64,000 bases of DNA from an uncultured Lachnoanaerobaculum sp. (GCA_946999385.1 CAMQCZ010000005.1:1-64000); one strand, 5' to 3'; shown: positions 8,691 to 17,523, counted from the first letter of the stretch. Translations and numbers: made by a program. Notes: generated by a model from the sequence alone, not told the origin.

Positions 8691-9713
8691 TTAATTAAAG
8701 CCGTAAAATTTTCGTGTTATTTTATAGCCTAAAATAGAAACCTGACGACCTGCCTTTCCCGGTAAATTCATACTTTGACCTAAAAATCCAAATCTTATTC
8801 TTAAAAATAATCTAAAATTTAAATTCCTCAAATAATACCAAATTTCTTTTTTCTTTAAATAATTTTCTTTTGTCCCTGATTTTATTGCAAGTATAGAGCA
8901 AACAACCATCATTATTTCAAGATATAATATCATATATTGTCTTAGCCTTTTATTTTCTATCTTATAAGGATCATAATAAGATAGCATAAGCTTAGTAACT
9001 CTTAATTGCTGATCAATTCGTCCTATCATTATATTCTCATTTACAGATTGGTCATTTCTGCCGATAAAATATCTATAAAAATTGACATCTATATAATATA
9101 AGGTTTTAACATGTGGAAGAGGCTGATATACAAAGATATTATCTACATAAAATGTATGCTTTGGCATCTCCATACCACAGTCCAATAATAATTGTCTTCT
9201 ATATATTACAGAATGCATAAGTATATATTGACCCGGTAAAAATCTTCCTATGTCATCCCAGCCTATAAGCTTTTCTATAGGAATTACCCTTCTATAATTA
9301 ATAACCCTTTTATGCTTTTGACCTTCTTTTTCATATACATAATTAGATAATATCATATCAGGAGCTGAAGCTTCAGTAAGTGAAAATTTTCTTAAAGCAT
9401 CAAGTATCTTTAAATATGCACTTTCATCTACCCAGTCATCACTGTCAACAACCTTAAAATACATACCGCTCGCCATTTTAAGCCCTGTCATTACAGCATC
9501 TCCATGACCTCCATTTTCCTTATGTATTGCCTTGCATATATTAGGATATTTTTTTTCATACTCATCTGCTATTTCCTTAGTTTTATCTCTTGTAGAGCCA
9601 TCATTAACTATTAATATTTCTATATCATCTCCACCGACTAACAAGGATTCTATACATTTTCTCATATATTGCTCCGAATTAAAGCAAGGTATAGCTACAC
9701 TAAGCACCTTCAT
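8691..9713 (-). CDS. Family 2 glycosyltransferase
   Basis: A 340-residue GT-A protein. It starts VLSVAIPCFNSEQYMRKCIESLL with the nucleotide-binding EILIVNDGSTRDKT, a GGHGDA motif, and the metal-binding DSDDWVD near residue 95. The C-terminal third is basic and partly hydrophobic, so it is probably attached to the membrane face. The Shine-Dalgarno AAGGAGG lies inside the end of the upstream CPBP gene (14-base overlap). Transfers a sugar from a nucleotide donor to an unknown acceptor, probably an envelope glycan or lipid. Confidence 0.85.
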   Translation of the reverse strand: MKVLSVAIPCFNSEQYMRKCIESLLVGGDDIEILIVNDGSTRDKTKEIADEYEKKYPNICKAIHKENGGHGDAVMTGLKMASGMYFKVVDSDDWVDESAYLKILDALRKFSLTEASAPDMILSNYVYEKEGQKHKRVINYRRVIPIEKLIGWDDIGRFLPGQYILMHSVIYRRQLLLDCGMEMPKHTFYVDNIFVYQPLPHVKTLYYIDVNFYRYFIGRNDQSVNENIMIGRIDQQLRVTKLMLSYYDPYKIENKRLRQYMILYLEIMMVVCSILAIKSGTKENYLKKKEIWYYLRNLNFRLFLRIRFGFLGQSMNLPGKAGRQVSILGYKITRKFYGFN

Positions 9714-10587
9714 TTTTACATCCTCCTTTTAATCTCAATTCATATTTGTAAATATATATAAATAAATATACTGCTATAATAAATAAAATTAAAGTATAAA
9801 TAATTATTCCAAAGTCAAAATCAACATTTAAAATTTTAAATATAGCTCCTAAGGGCAAAAACATCGTACTAAAATTTGCAAGCAAATGAGCTATAATACA
9901 TAGAAAAATATTATTGCCAAGCTCATATAAATATGACAAAATCAAAGCCAGAAAAAAGGCATATATTCCTTGAACAATATTACAATGAAATAAAGCAAAA
10001 AGTATCGAGCTTATAAGAGCGGCATTTATAAAGCCTGTATAATTTCTAAGTGGAGCAAAGCACATTCTTCTGAATATATATTCTTCAACCATAGGTGCTA
10101 ATAATATAACAAATATAAGATTTAAAATATCCGCCTTATTATTTAACAAGCTATCAACCTCTTGAAAACTATGATCCAAATTTACCAATGGCAATATGAA
10201 AGGCAGATTTATTATTCCTGTCATTAATAAGGCATTGATAATACAGAATATAATAATCATACAGATAATCTTTTTATCTACATAAGGCTTTTTTTGACTT
10301 CCTCTAATATTTAATATACCATCTTTTCTTAATATATTAATAAGAATTAAAATAAGCAAGCTTATTATTGCCGATATATTTGATATCAATAATAATATAT
10401 GCGTATTAGCTATCATATTTTCAATAAAATTTGTCAAAATATTTTGGATATTCCCCTCTATATTTTCACTAAGCAACATATTTATTAAAGCAAACACAAA
10501 TATTATAATAGAGGAAATAATTGTTATGAATTGATACAAGGCTATCGGATATATAAGCTCTAAAAATATAGAAAATTTCTTTTTCAT
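9700..10587 (-). CDS. CPBP-family intramembrane glutamic endopeptidase
   Basis: A 295-residue protein with about seven to eight hydrophobic segments. It holds the three CPBP (Abi/CAAX) motifs: EEYIFRR, FALFHCN and HLLAN, which carry the catalytic Glu and the His/Asn residues. Related proteins act in prenyl-protein processing, bacteriocin self-immunity or regulated membrane proteolysis. No bacteriocin gene is visible here, so the role is open. Starts one base after the aroQ stop. Confidence 0.85.
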   Translation of the reverse strand: MKKKFSIFLELIYPIALYQFITIISSIIIFVFALINMLLSENIEGNIQNILTNFIENMIANTHILLLISNISAIISLLILILINILRKDGILNIRGSQKKPYVDKKIICMIIIFCIINALLMTGIINLPFILPLVNLDHSFQEVDSLLNNKADILNLIFVILLAPMVEEYIFRRMCFAPLRNYTGFINAALISSILFALFHCNIVQGIYAFFLALILSYLYELGNNIFLCIIAHLLANFSTMFLPLGAIFKILNVDFDFGIIIYTLILFIIAVYLFIYIYKYELRLKGGCKNEGA

Positions 10588-10588
10588 A

Positions 10589-11023
10589 TTAATTCTCCAT
10601 ATCAGCTATATAATCAAGTGCAAGCAAATATCCTTTTATACCAAATCCTGCTATTTGAGAATCACAAACAGCCACCGTTACTGATTTATGTCTAAATTCT
10701 TCTCTTTTATGTATATTAGAAATATGAACTTCTATTTTTTTACAATTAAACATCTCAAGGCAGTCTCTTAAAGCATAACTATAATGTGTCAAAGCTCCAG
10801 GATTTATAATAATAGCATCAAAGCCTTCAAAATATGCCTTTTGTAATCTATCTATTAAAAAGCCTTCAACATTACTTTGATATATTTCAATTTCAATACC
10901 AAGTTTTTTTGCTCTCTCTTTTATTTTATCACAAAGCTGTTCATATGAAATTGTACCATAATGTCTATTATCTCTTATACCCAAAAAATTAATATTAGGG
11001 CCGTTAATTATAAGTGTTTTCAT
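10589..11023 (-). CDS. aroQ: Type II 3-dehydroquinate dehydratase
   Basis: The 144-residue length is normal for AroQ. Motifs: INGPNINFLGIRD at the N-terminus, the catalytic Tyr in RHYGTISYEQL, INPGALTHYSYALRD, and EVHISNIHKREEFRHKS with the catalytic His. It dehydrates 3-dehydroquinate in the shikimate pathway. Lies 8 bases after aroE, which catalyses the next step. Confidence 0.95.
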   Translation of the reverse strand: MKTLIINGPNINFLGIRDNRHYGTISYEQLCDKIKERAKKLGIEIEIYQSNVEGFLIDRLQKAYFEGFDAIIINPGALTHYSYALRDCLEMFNCKKIEVHISNIHKREEFRHKSVTVAVCDSQIAGFGIKGYLLALDYIADMEN

Positions 11024-11031
11024 CCTTCTCC

Positions 11032-11970
11032 TTAAAATAATAATTTTTCTATTTCTTTTTTTGCAGCGTTTCTGCTAAAATCACTTACTTTTATATTATT
11101 CCAAATTTCAAAGGCAATAAGCCCTTGATTTATAAGCATATCAAGACCGCTTATATTTTTTTTATCTCTCTTTATAAACTCTTTCATAAAGGCTGTAATC
11201 TTAGGAGTATAAACCAAATCTATTCCTAATATACATTTATCATAAAATTTAGGATTTTTAACTATCAAAGCATTATTTGGATACATTCCTATATTTGTAG
11301 CTTGAAATGCAATATAATTATCAAATAATAAAATATCATCAAGCTTATTCTCTAAATCTGACAGAGAATATATATTTAATTTTATAGTATTTGAAGGCTT
11401 ATAAATAGTATATTGATCAATGTCTTCATCTAATTTAAAATTATTTTCCCTTACATAGGCTTTTAATAAAGACATAACTGTCAGCCTTGCTCTATCCTTA
11501 CTTCGATTGAATATGCTTATACTTTTTACATTATTTTCTAAACAGGTATATATATTTGCCTTTGCCGCCCCTCCACAGCCGAGTATAATAATATCTCTAT
11601 TTTTAATAGTAATATCATTATCAATTAAAGCTTTTTCCAAGCCTAAATAATCTGTATTAGTTCCTCTAAATGAGTTATTTTTTTCATCCCTTATCAAGGT
11701 ATTTACAGCTCCAATAATTTTTGCCGCAGAATCTATGGATTTTATATATTTAATAATCTCCTGTTTATATGGTAAGCTGACATTTATACCATATATATTT
11801 AATTCATAAGCCCCCTCTAAAGCCATTTTTAAATTTTTCTCTACTAAGAAAGGAATATAAATAAAATCCAAGCCTAAATCCTTTGCTAATATATTATGTA
11901 AAATTGGCGACATAGAATGCTCTACAGGATTTGCTATAATACCGCAAACCTTTGCTCTTGCACTAAACAT
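11032..11970 (-). CDS. aroE: Shikimate dehydrogenase
   Basis: The 312-residue protein has the substrate-binding N-domain (NPVEHSMSPILHN; VSLPYKQEI with the catalytic Lys) and the NADP-binding Rossmann motif GCGGAAKA near residue 130. An insertion around residues 180-220 makes it longer than the usual 270-290. The start overlaps yqeG by 8 bases. Reduces 3-dehydroshikimate to shikimate. Confidence 0.93.
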   Translation of the reverse strand: MFSARAKVCGIIANPVEHSMSPILHNILAKDLGLDFIYIPFLVEKNLKMALEGAYELNIYGINVSLPYKQEIIKYIKSIDSAAKIIGAVNTLIRDEKNNSFRGTNTDYLGLEKALIDNDITIKNRDIIILGCGGAAKANIYTCLENNVKSISIFNRSKDRARLTVMSLLKAYVRENNFKLDEDIDQYTIYKPSNTIKLNIYSLSDLENKLDDILLFDNYIAFQATNIGMYPNNALIVKNPKFYDKCILGIDLVYTPKITAFMKEFIKRDKKNISGLDMLINQGLIAFEIWNNIKVSDFSRNAAKKEIEKLLF

Positions 11971-12469
11971 TTTTCAACCTCTTCTTATATCTATTATAAA
12001 AAAATAGTACAATTTTTTCAAAATTTCTTTTTATTACTATCTGTATTTCTTCAGATTTATCTATAGGATTTACAAGTATTGCAGTAATTTTTGCCAGTCT
12101 TGCTCCCAGTATATCTGTAAAAATTTGATCTCCAACAAAAATAACTTCATCTGTCTTTAAATTCATCAGCCTGGCAGCCTTTAAATAATTTTTGATTTGT
12201 GGCTTTTTTGCCCTGCAAATATATTTTGAAGAAACAATATTCGCAAAAGCTTTAACTCTCTTTTCTTTATTATTTGACAAAAGTATGGTATCAAAGCCCA
12301 TTTCCCTAAGCCTATCAAAAAATTTAATATCCTTGTTTACAGCGACAGCACCATGCTTTGTAAGAGTATTATCTATATCAAAAATAATACCTTTGATTCC
12401 CATATTTTTAAAATGCTCATATGGTATATCATAAATATTTTTATAATCATAATCCGGATATAATATCAT
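11963..12469 (-). CDS. yqeG: YqeG-family HAD-IIIA phosphatase
   Basis: A 168-residue HAD protein with motif I IIFDIDNTLTKHG (DxDxT), motif II LLSNN, and motif III/IV IFVGDQIFTDILGA. It is the YqeG subfamily (related to phosphatidylglycerol-phosphate phosphatases of eukaryotes and cyanobacteria). In many Firmicutes yqeG sits beside aroE, and that arrangement is kept here with an 8-base overlap. Physiological substrate not established from sequence. Confidence 0.9.
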   Translation of the reverse strand: MILYPDYDYKNIYDIPYEHFKNMGIKGIIFDIDNTLTKHGAVAVNKDIKFFDRLREMGFDTILLSNNKEKRVKAFANIVSSKYICRAKKPQIKNYLKAARLMNLKTDEVIFVGDQIFTDILGARLAKITAILVNPIDKSEEIQIVIKRNFEKIVLFFYNRYKKRLKNV

Positions 12470-12477
12470 ATTTATTC

Positions 12478-12930
12478 CTATTTAACCAAAAGCTTTTTTA
12501 ATTCTTCCATAAATGTACTTACATCCTTAAACTCTCTATATACAGATGCAAATCTAACATAGGCCACCTCATCTAAAGCTTTTAACTTTTTCATTACCAA
12601 TTCACCTATTACCTTTACAGGAATTTCTTTTTCAGCAAGAGAAAAAATATTACTTTCAATATCATCAACCAAGGCTTTTATCTGTTCACCGGATACCGGT
12701 CTTTTATGGCAGCTTCTTATAATACCTGCTTCAAGCTTATTTCTGTCATAAGCCTCTCTTGTATTATCCTTTTTAACTACAATAACAGGTATGGTTTCCA
12801 ATTTTTCATAAGTAGTAAAACGTCTATGACACAGCTTACACTTTCTTCTCCTTCTTATGGAAGAATAATCTTCGGAAGGTCTTGAATCTATTACCATAGT
12901 GTCTATAGAATTGCAAAATGGACATCTCAT
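12478..12930 (-). CDS. nrdR: Transcriptional repressor NrdR
   Basis: The start is taken at ATG 12928-12930 (MRCPFCNS), with GAGGTG just upstream, giving the usual 150 residues; an upstream ATG at 12948 would add six. The zinc ribbon has Cys 3, 6, 31 and 34 (CPFC ... CKLCHRRFTTYE), followed by the ATP-cone domain (VVKKDNTREAYDRNKLEAGI). NrdR senses nucleotides and represses ribonucleotide reductase genes; none are in this window. First gene of the operon that continues to cvfB and divergent from the YprB-like gene. Confidence 0.95.
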   Translation of the reverse strand: MRCPFCNSIDTMVIDSRPSEDYSSIRRRRKCKLCHRRFTTYEKLETIPVIVVKKDNTREAYDRNKLEAGIIRSCHKRPVSGEQIKALVDDIESNIFSLAEKEIPVKVIGELVMKKLKALDEVAYVRFASVYREFKDVSTFMEELKKLLVK

Positions 12931-13002
12931 AATACACCTCATTTTCAAAATAATATAAATATGGTATAATATTAAATTATAAAAGTCAATAAAGAGAAGC
13001 TT

Positions 13003-14076
13003 ATGAAAGAAATAGTAAAATATATAAAAATCGAAAATGAATTTATAACAAATACCTTTAATAAAAAATATGAATATTTATTTTTTGATATAGAAACAAC
13101 CGGCTTTACTCCTAAGCAAGCTTCTCTATATCTTATTGCCTGTGCTTTTTTTATAGATATTGACACTATTTGTATAAAGCAATTTTTTTCTGCCAATATT
13201 TCAGATGAAAAAAATATTTTAGAAAAATTTTTAGATTTACTAAGTAATTTTAAATTTATAATAAGCTTTAACGGAGATAATTTTGATATTCCATTTATTA
13301 AAGCCTGTCTAAAGTCTTATTCAATAAATCCCTTATCCTTAGATAGGATATATAAAATAGACTTATATAAAAAAATTAAGGCTTTTAAAAAAATACTTGC
13401 TCTTGAACATCTAAGGCAGAAGGATATAGAGAGCTTCCTTAAAATTAATAGAAAAGATAAGTATAATGGTAAAGAGCTTATTTCAATATACAATTCTTAT
13501 TTACAGGAGCTTGATAATAAAGAGCTTTTAAATATTTTATTATTACATAACAGATGTGATGTAGTCGGTCTTGTTAAAATCTCGATTTTTTTAGATTTTA
13601 TAGCTTTTATTAATTCGAAATTTATATTTGAGCAATATGTTCAAGATAAAGCTTATATTAAGCTCGTTTTTAAATCAAATTTAAAAACACCCTTTGAGCT
13701 TATTTATACATATCAAAATATAAAATTCAATATAAATAATAATAATTTTGAAATTTCTCTACCGATAATTAGAGCTAAATTAAAATATTTTCTAAGCAAT
13801 TACAAGGATTATTTCTATCTGCCATTTGAAAATATAGTAATACACAAAGATATTGCTATTTTTGTAGACAAATCTGCAAAGATAAGAGCTAATAAAAAAA
13901 CAGCCTTTATTGAAAAAGATGACTTTTTTATACCCTGCTGTATAAAAGAAGATATTAAAATATTTTCTAAGGAATATAATTCAAAAGAAAAATTTATTTT
14001 ATTAAATGAATTTGATTTTTCAAAGCTTTCACAAAATATATTAGACTATTTTTTAGAAAAGCTATTTAAAAAATAA
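13003..14076 (+). CDS. Ribonuclease H-like 3'-5' exonuclease, YprB-related
   Basis: A 357-residue protein. Residues about 20-200 form a DEDD exonuclease fold: FFDIETTGFTP (Exo I, D and E), ISFNGDNFDIPFI (Exo II) and HNRCDVVGL (Exo III). This is the YprB RNase-H-like domain. The rest has no domain I recognise; the TPR part found in some relatives is not evident. A TATAAT preceded by TG lies at 12965-12970, so it is probably transcribed from an extended -10 promoter divergent to nrdR. Substrate unknown. Confidence 0.8.
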   Translation: MKEIVKYIKIENEFITNTFNKKYEYLFFDIETTGFTPKQASLYLIACAFFIDIDTICIKQFFSANISDEKNILEKFLDLLSNFKFIISFNGDNFDIPFIKACLKSYSINPLSLDRIYKIDLYKKIKAFKKILALEHLRQKDIESFLKINRKDKYNGKELISIYNSYLQELDNKELLNILLLHNRCDVVGLVKISIFLDFIAFINSKFIFEQYVQDKAYIKLVFKSNLKTPFELIYTYQNIKFNINNNNFEISLPIIRAKLKYFLSNYKDYFYLPFENIVIHKDIAIFVDKSAKIRANKKTAFIEKDDFFIPCCIKEDIKIFSKEYNSKEKFILLNEFDFSKLSQNILDYFLEKLFKK

Positions 14077-14136
14077 AAGCCTGCCTAAATAATTTTATCT
14101 AAATTAGCTTTCAATAAGATTTTTAAGCAAGCTTTT
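14075..14136. terminator. Bidirectional terminator between convergent genes
   Basis: A 15-base arm pair (14075-14089 and 14122-14136). On the minus strand all 15 positions pair counting two G-U pairs, and TTTTATTTTTT follows, so it mainly serves the minus-strand kinase gene. On the plus strand two positions mismatch. Confidence 0.75.
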
Positions 14137-14141
14137 ATTTA

Positions 14142-15233
14142 TTATCTATATTTATCTATTATTTTCTGCATTTTTTCATAATTATTCTTCATATCCTCCA
14201 CTAAGGCAAATTGACACTTTGCTCTATCTAAATTATGATTTTCTCTTGAGATTTTAAAATATATATCCCCTTCCAAAAAATCTGTCAAAAATCTCATTCC
14301 ACATTCATAGCTCATAACAAGACATGAAAGGCAAAGGCTATCAATTTCTTTTTTGGTAAATTTATCTTTAACTGCTTTTAAAAAGCCCTTTGCATATTCT
14401 TCAAATAAATCTAAATCAATAGCCACTTTATTTAGATTAATCTCATCCTCAAGTGCCTTATTAGCCCCAAAGCGTATAGAATCACCAAAATCATTAATAG
14501 CAATCCCCGGCATAACAGTATCTAAATCAATGACACAAATGGCTTTTCGAGTTTCATCATCTATCATAATATTATTTAATTTAGTGTCATTATGTGTAAC
14601 TCTAAGAGGTAATTCTCCTTTTTCTAACATATCACTAAATACATTTGCTAAATAATCATTTTCTAAAACAAAGGCTATAGCATTTTTGGCTATCTCATAT
14701 CTATCATTCTTAATATTTTTTAATACTTCACAAAAATAATTAAATCTTTTTTTAGTATCATGAAATGAGCTTATAGTTTCATGTAAAATTCTTGCATCAA
14801 AATCTGATAATAAAGCTTGAAAATTACCAAATGCTAAGCCTACTTCATAAAAATCTTTTTTATTTTCTACCTTATCATAGGTTTTAGCACCTTCTATGAA
14901 TTGATACATACGCCAAAAAGCATCTTCGTCATCTTTATAATAGGTCAAGCCGGTTTTTGAATAAATAATATTTAGAACCTCTCTATTTACATCCCCTCCA
15001 TTTTTTTCAATTTTTCCCCTTAAAAATCCTGTAATATTAGTAATATTTTCCATTAAAAATATAGGCTCTTTAAATATATCGGTATTTATCCTTTGTAAAA
15101 TATATTTTTTTATATTCTTATCAATCTTGGTCTTTAGCAAATATGTATCATTTATATGACCGCTTCCATAAGACTCTATAGACAATACATCTCCAACTAT
15201 CCTAAATTTTTTAACAATATCCTCTTTATCCAT
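14142..15233 (-). CDS. APH-fold sugar kinase, N-acetylhexosamine 1-kinase-like
   Basis: The 363-residue protein has the aminoglycoside phosphotransferase/choline kinase fold. An early GSGHINDTY loop binds nucleotide, the catalytic loop is RVTHNDTKLNNIMID near residue 220, and the metal site is VIDLDTVMPG near 245. This length, the HNDTKLNN loop and the following IDLDTVMPG resemble NahK, which makes HexNAc-1-phosphate. With an NagZ-like GH3 in the same window such a kinase would make sense, but the two are 10 kb apart. Family certain; NahK function probable only. Confidence 0.72.
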   Translation of the reverse strand: MDKEDIVKKFRIVGDVLSIESYGSGHINDTYLLKTKIDKNIKKYILQRINTDIFKEPIFLMENITNITGFLRGKIEKNGGDVNREVLNIIYSKTGLTYYKDDEDAFWRMYQFIEGAKTYDKVENKKDFYEVGLAFGNFQALLSDFDARILHETISSFHDTKKRFNYFCEVLKNIKNDRYEIAKNAIAFVLENDYLANVFSDMLEKGELPLRVTHNDTKLNNIMIDDETRKAICVIDLDTVMPGIAINDFGDSIRFGANKALEDEINLNKVAIDLDLFEEYAKGFLKAVKDKFTKKEIDSLCLSCLVMSYECGMRFLTDFLEGDIYFKISRENHNLDRAKCQFALVEDMKNNYEKMQKIIDKYR

Positions 15234-15243
15234 ACTTTTCCAC

Positions 15244-15729
15244 CTATTTATCTACAACAATATCTTCCAGTTCAAATTTTATCACCTTAGACAATTCTAG
15301 CAAATTTGTTTCAATCTGATATCCTATTTTACCTGCACTAAATATTATCTTATTTCTGTCTTTAGCACTCTTATCAATAATAGTCTTAAAAAATTTTTTC
15401 ATGCCTATAGGCGAACAAGCACCATGAATATATCCTGTAAGTGGTAGTAAATCCTTACTTTTTATCATCTCAATATTTTTTTCACCGACAATAGCAGCAG
15501 CTTTTTTCAAATCCAATTCTTTTTCTACGGGTACTACAAAAATATAATTCACTTTAGATTTTGCTACTGTTACTAATGTTTTAAATACATCAGCCTTGTC
15601 TTGTCCCAAAATATTTGCCACCTCTACACCATTTGTACTTGGAGTATCAACATATGAATGTGTAACATATTTTATTTTTTTTGCATCCAATATTCTCATA
15701 ACATTTGTTTTTTCTTCTTTTTTCTGCAT
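15244..15729 (-). CDS. ybaK: Cys-tRNA(Pro)/Cys-tRNA(Cys) deacylase, YbaK/EbsC family
   Basis: A 161-residue YbaK-fold protein that hydrolyses mischarged Cys-tRNA(Pro). Visible: VTHSYVDTPSTNGVEVA, QDKADVFKTLV with the conserved Lys, and GYIHGACSPIGMKK, the GGxSPxG-like substrate loop. The start at 15729 is behind AGGAGA. It is ten bases upstream of the kinase gene on one transcript. The 5' region (15785-15960) can form the structured RNA listed separately. Confidence 0.9.
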   Translation of the reverse strand: MQKKEEKTNVMRILDAKKIKYVTHSYVDTPSTNGVEVANILGQDKADVFKTLVTVAKSKVNYIFVVPVEKELDLKKAAAIVGEKNIEMIKSKDLLPLTGYIHGACSPIGMKKFFKTIIDKSAKDRNKIIFSAGKIGYQIETNLLELSKVIKFELEDIVVDK

Positions 15730-15784
15730 ATCTATTCTCCTAAAATATCATATAATATTTTTATATATTAATTAAAATGATAGC

Positions 15785-15962
15785 AAAAAAAGTAAAGGAC
15801 TACAAGATGGCTTTAAGCTAAGTATATACTTAAACTACACACTATGCTAAATCATAGGTGCTTCTTGCTTCAACCTTTACTGCATTTATCATTTTATTTC
15901 TAAAAATCAAAATGTCTTACATAAAATACACAAGCTTATATTAGGATAGTTCATGCCCTTTT
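15785..15962 (-). ncRNA. Candidate structured RNA upstream of ybaK (unassigned)
   Basis: On the minus strand the segment 15790-15885 folds as GTAAAGG pairing CCTTTAC, then GCAAGA pairing TCTTGT, enclosing two hairpins (CTATG/CATAG and TTTAAG/CTTAAA), and ends in TTTTTTT. An outer pairing AAAATGATA/TATCATTTT also exists. A promoter TTGGCA-17-TATAAT (15969-15997) would start it near 15962, giving an RNA of about 175 bases. It could be a small RNA or a leader of ybaK. It matches no riboswitch, T-box, SRP or tmRNA consensus that I know. Confidence 0.4.
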
Positions 15963-15968
15963 ATTTTT

Positions 15969-15997
15969 ATTATATTATAAAAGAAAAATTATGCCAA
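15969..15997 (-). promoter_or_regulatory. Sigma-A promoter before the structured RNA and ybaK
   Basis: TTGGCA (15992-15997) and a perfect TATAAT (15969-15974) with 17 bases between on the minus strand. The -35 box lies within the 3' arm of the upstream terminator hairpin. Confidence 0.5.
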
Positions 15998-16035
15998 GAA
16001 ATCTCACAAAGCTAAAGCTTAGGAAATTTCTTGGC
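15993..16035 (-). terminator. Terminator after the NlpC/P60 genes
   Basis: GCCAAGAAAT and ATTTCTTGGC pair (10 bp) and are followed on the minus strand by TAATTTTTCTTTT. Confidence 0.75.
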
Positions 16036-16049
16036 AATTGTTTTAAAAT

Positions 16050-16098
16050 AGCTTGCAGATGTAGTGATAAAATTTTATCTCGTACAAATCTACAAGCT
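16050..16098 (-). repeat. Second hairpin in the 3' region of the NlpC/P60 operon
   Basis: AGCTTGTAGAT pairs with ATCTGCAAGCT (11 bp with one G-U) around an inner GATAAAA/TTTTATC hairpin. It starts six bases after the stop codon and precedes the true terminator. No U-run follows, so it more likely protects the 3' end than terminates. Confidence 0.45.
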
Positions 16099-16103
16099 GA
16101 TAT

Positions 16104-16781
16104 TTAATCTAAAATACTTTTTATTCCGACAGGGTTTCTATAATTCCAAGGAGAAATTTTAACGCCTGTTCTTTCATTTGATGAATGGATAACCTTACCA
16201 TTTCCTATATAAAGAGCAACATGATTAATTCTTTTACCATTACCATAAAAAAGCAAATCACCTGCTTGCATATTTTCAGAGTTTCTTTCGTTTCCCTGTG
16301 TATATTGCGAGGTTGAATTTCTAAGTAAATTTTTACCAAGTGCATGTTTATAAATATATTGTGTAAAGCCTGAACAATCAAAACCGGTATTAGGATTATT
16401 ACCGCCAAATTTATATTTTGAGCCTAAAAATCTCATAGAATATTCTAATAATTTTTGACGATCATTTGACACATTCTGTATCTCATCCTTTTTTTCTTCT
16501 TGATTACTTTCTTTATTTTTTATTACACCCGGACCTGCCAGTTCATCCTTATTATCCGAAGCATCAATCTTTTTATCTACCAGCTGTCTATCTTTTTCTT
16601 GCTTTGCATCTACTATATCATCTATTTCAGGTTCATCCAGTTCCACCTCTTTAGTATCTTCCATAACTAAAGCACTGACCTTTTCCACCTTTACTTTTTT
16701 CCCATTTGCTGCAAAAGTATTTATACTGATTAAGCTTGATATAAATAAGGTGCTTAATAATATAAGTCTAAATCTTTTCAT
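16104..16781 (-). CDS. Secreted NlpC/P60 cell-wall endopeptidase
   Basis: The 225-residue protein begins with a signal peptide (MKRFRLILLSTLFISSLISI, cleavage near NTFAA). An acidic low-complexity linker (about 30-105) follows, then a C40 peptidase domain: NTGFDCSGFTQYIYKH holds the catalytic Cys, and HVALYIGNGKVIHSS the catalytic His. It cleaves peptidoglycan stem peptides outside the cell. It lies 19 bases after the second hydrolase gene and should share its WalR-boxed promoter. Confidence 0.9.
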   Translation of the reverse strand: MKRFRLILLSTLFISSLISINTFAANGKKVKVEKVSALVMEDTKEVELDEPEIDDIVDAKQEKDRQLVDKKIDASDNKDELAGPGVIKNKESNQEEKKDEIQNVSNDRQKLLEYSMRFLGSKYKFGGNNPNTGFDCSGFTQYIYKHALGKNLLRNSTSQYTQGNERNSENMQAGDLLFYGNGKRINHVALYIGNGKVIHSSNERTGVKISPWNYRNPVGIKSILD

Positions 16782-16800
16782 TATCTTCTCCTAAGCCTGT

Positions 16801-17523
16801 CTAAAACATTGATACGAATTTTACCGGTCTTCTATAGTTATATGGGCTTATCCTTATGCCTTTTTTTTCATTTAAAGCAGAAATAATCTTACCCTTGCCT
16901 ATATATATTGCTACATGATCTATAGAACCCTTCGCATAAAATACCAAATCACCGGGACGCATATTTTCCTCTGATACAGCTACTCCCATACTTGCTTGTG
17001 CTCTTGATGAATGTGGTAAATCTTTTCCCAATATATTAGCAACTACATATCTTGTAAATCCGGAGCAATCAACTCCGGTATTAGGATTTATTCCACCCCA
17101 AACATATCTTCCACCTTCAAAGGAAAGAGCATAATCAACTATTTCCTGTCGTTTTTTTGTTTCCTCATCAACGTGTTGTGTTTTGGTTTCATAAATAAGC
17201 ACTCTGGACTCATCATTTGGAACATAAGCCTCTTTACCGTCTATATTAATCTTTAGCCAGTTATTATCCAGCTTTTCTTCTATCTCAAGTGAAGTACCCT
17301 TTTCAAGCTCTTTGATAAATTTTCCTGTAAGCTTTGCTGCATCTCTAGCCATAAGACCCGACTTTTGAACATTTAAATTGTATTTTGTTTCTGTAATAAT
17401 TTCTTTTGCTTCTACCTTATACTCGGAATTTGCTTCCTGTGCGTTTATACATATCGGATTTGCTAAAAATATAGTACATATAGTCAAGCTTGAAATAGCC
17501 AAAGTCAGAATCTTTTTTATCAT
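16801..17523 (-). CDS. Secreted SH3-NlpC/P60 cell-wall endopeptidase
   Basis: A signal peptide (about 1-29, ending INAQEA) is followed by a bacterial SH3 domain (about 45-110; KSGLMARDAAKLTGKFIKEL, then NWLKINIDGKEAYVP). A C40 domain follows with NTGVDCSGFTRYVV (Cys) and HVAIYIGKGKIISA (His). 240 residues. The SH3 domain targets wall peptides and the enzyme is a stem-peptide hydrolase. First gene of the pair; a consensus promoter (17580-17608) and a WalR-type direct repeat precede it. Confidence 0.92.
   Translation of the reverse strand: MIKKILTLAISSLTICTIFLANPICINAQEANSEYKVEAKEIITETKYNLNVQKSGLMARDAAKLTGKFIKELEKGTSLEIEEKLDNNWLKINIDGKEAYVPNDESRVLIYETKTQHVDEETKKRQEIVDYALSFEGGRYVWGGINPNTGVDCSGFTRYVVANILGKDLPHSSRAQASMGVAVSEENMRPGDLVFYAKGSIDHVAIYIGKGKIISALNEKKGIRISPYNYRRPVKFVSMF

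Noticed and set aside
15785..15962. 6S RNA or SRP RNA
   Set aside because: The length is near that of 6S RNA but the 5' and 3' ends of the promoter-defined transcript do not form the long closing stem, and no GGAA/AGCAG SRP core is present.
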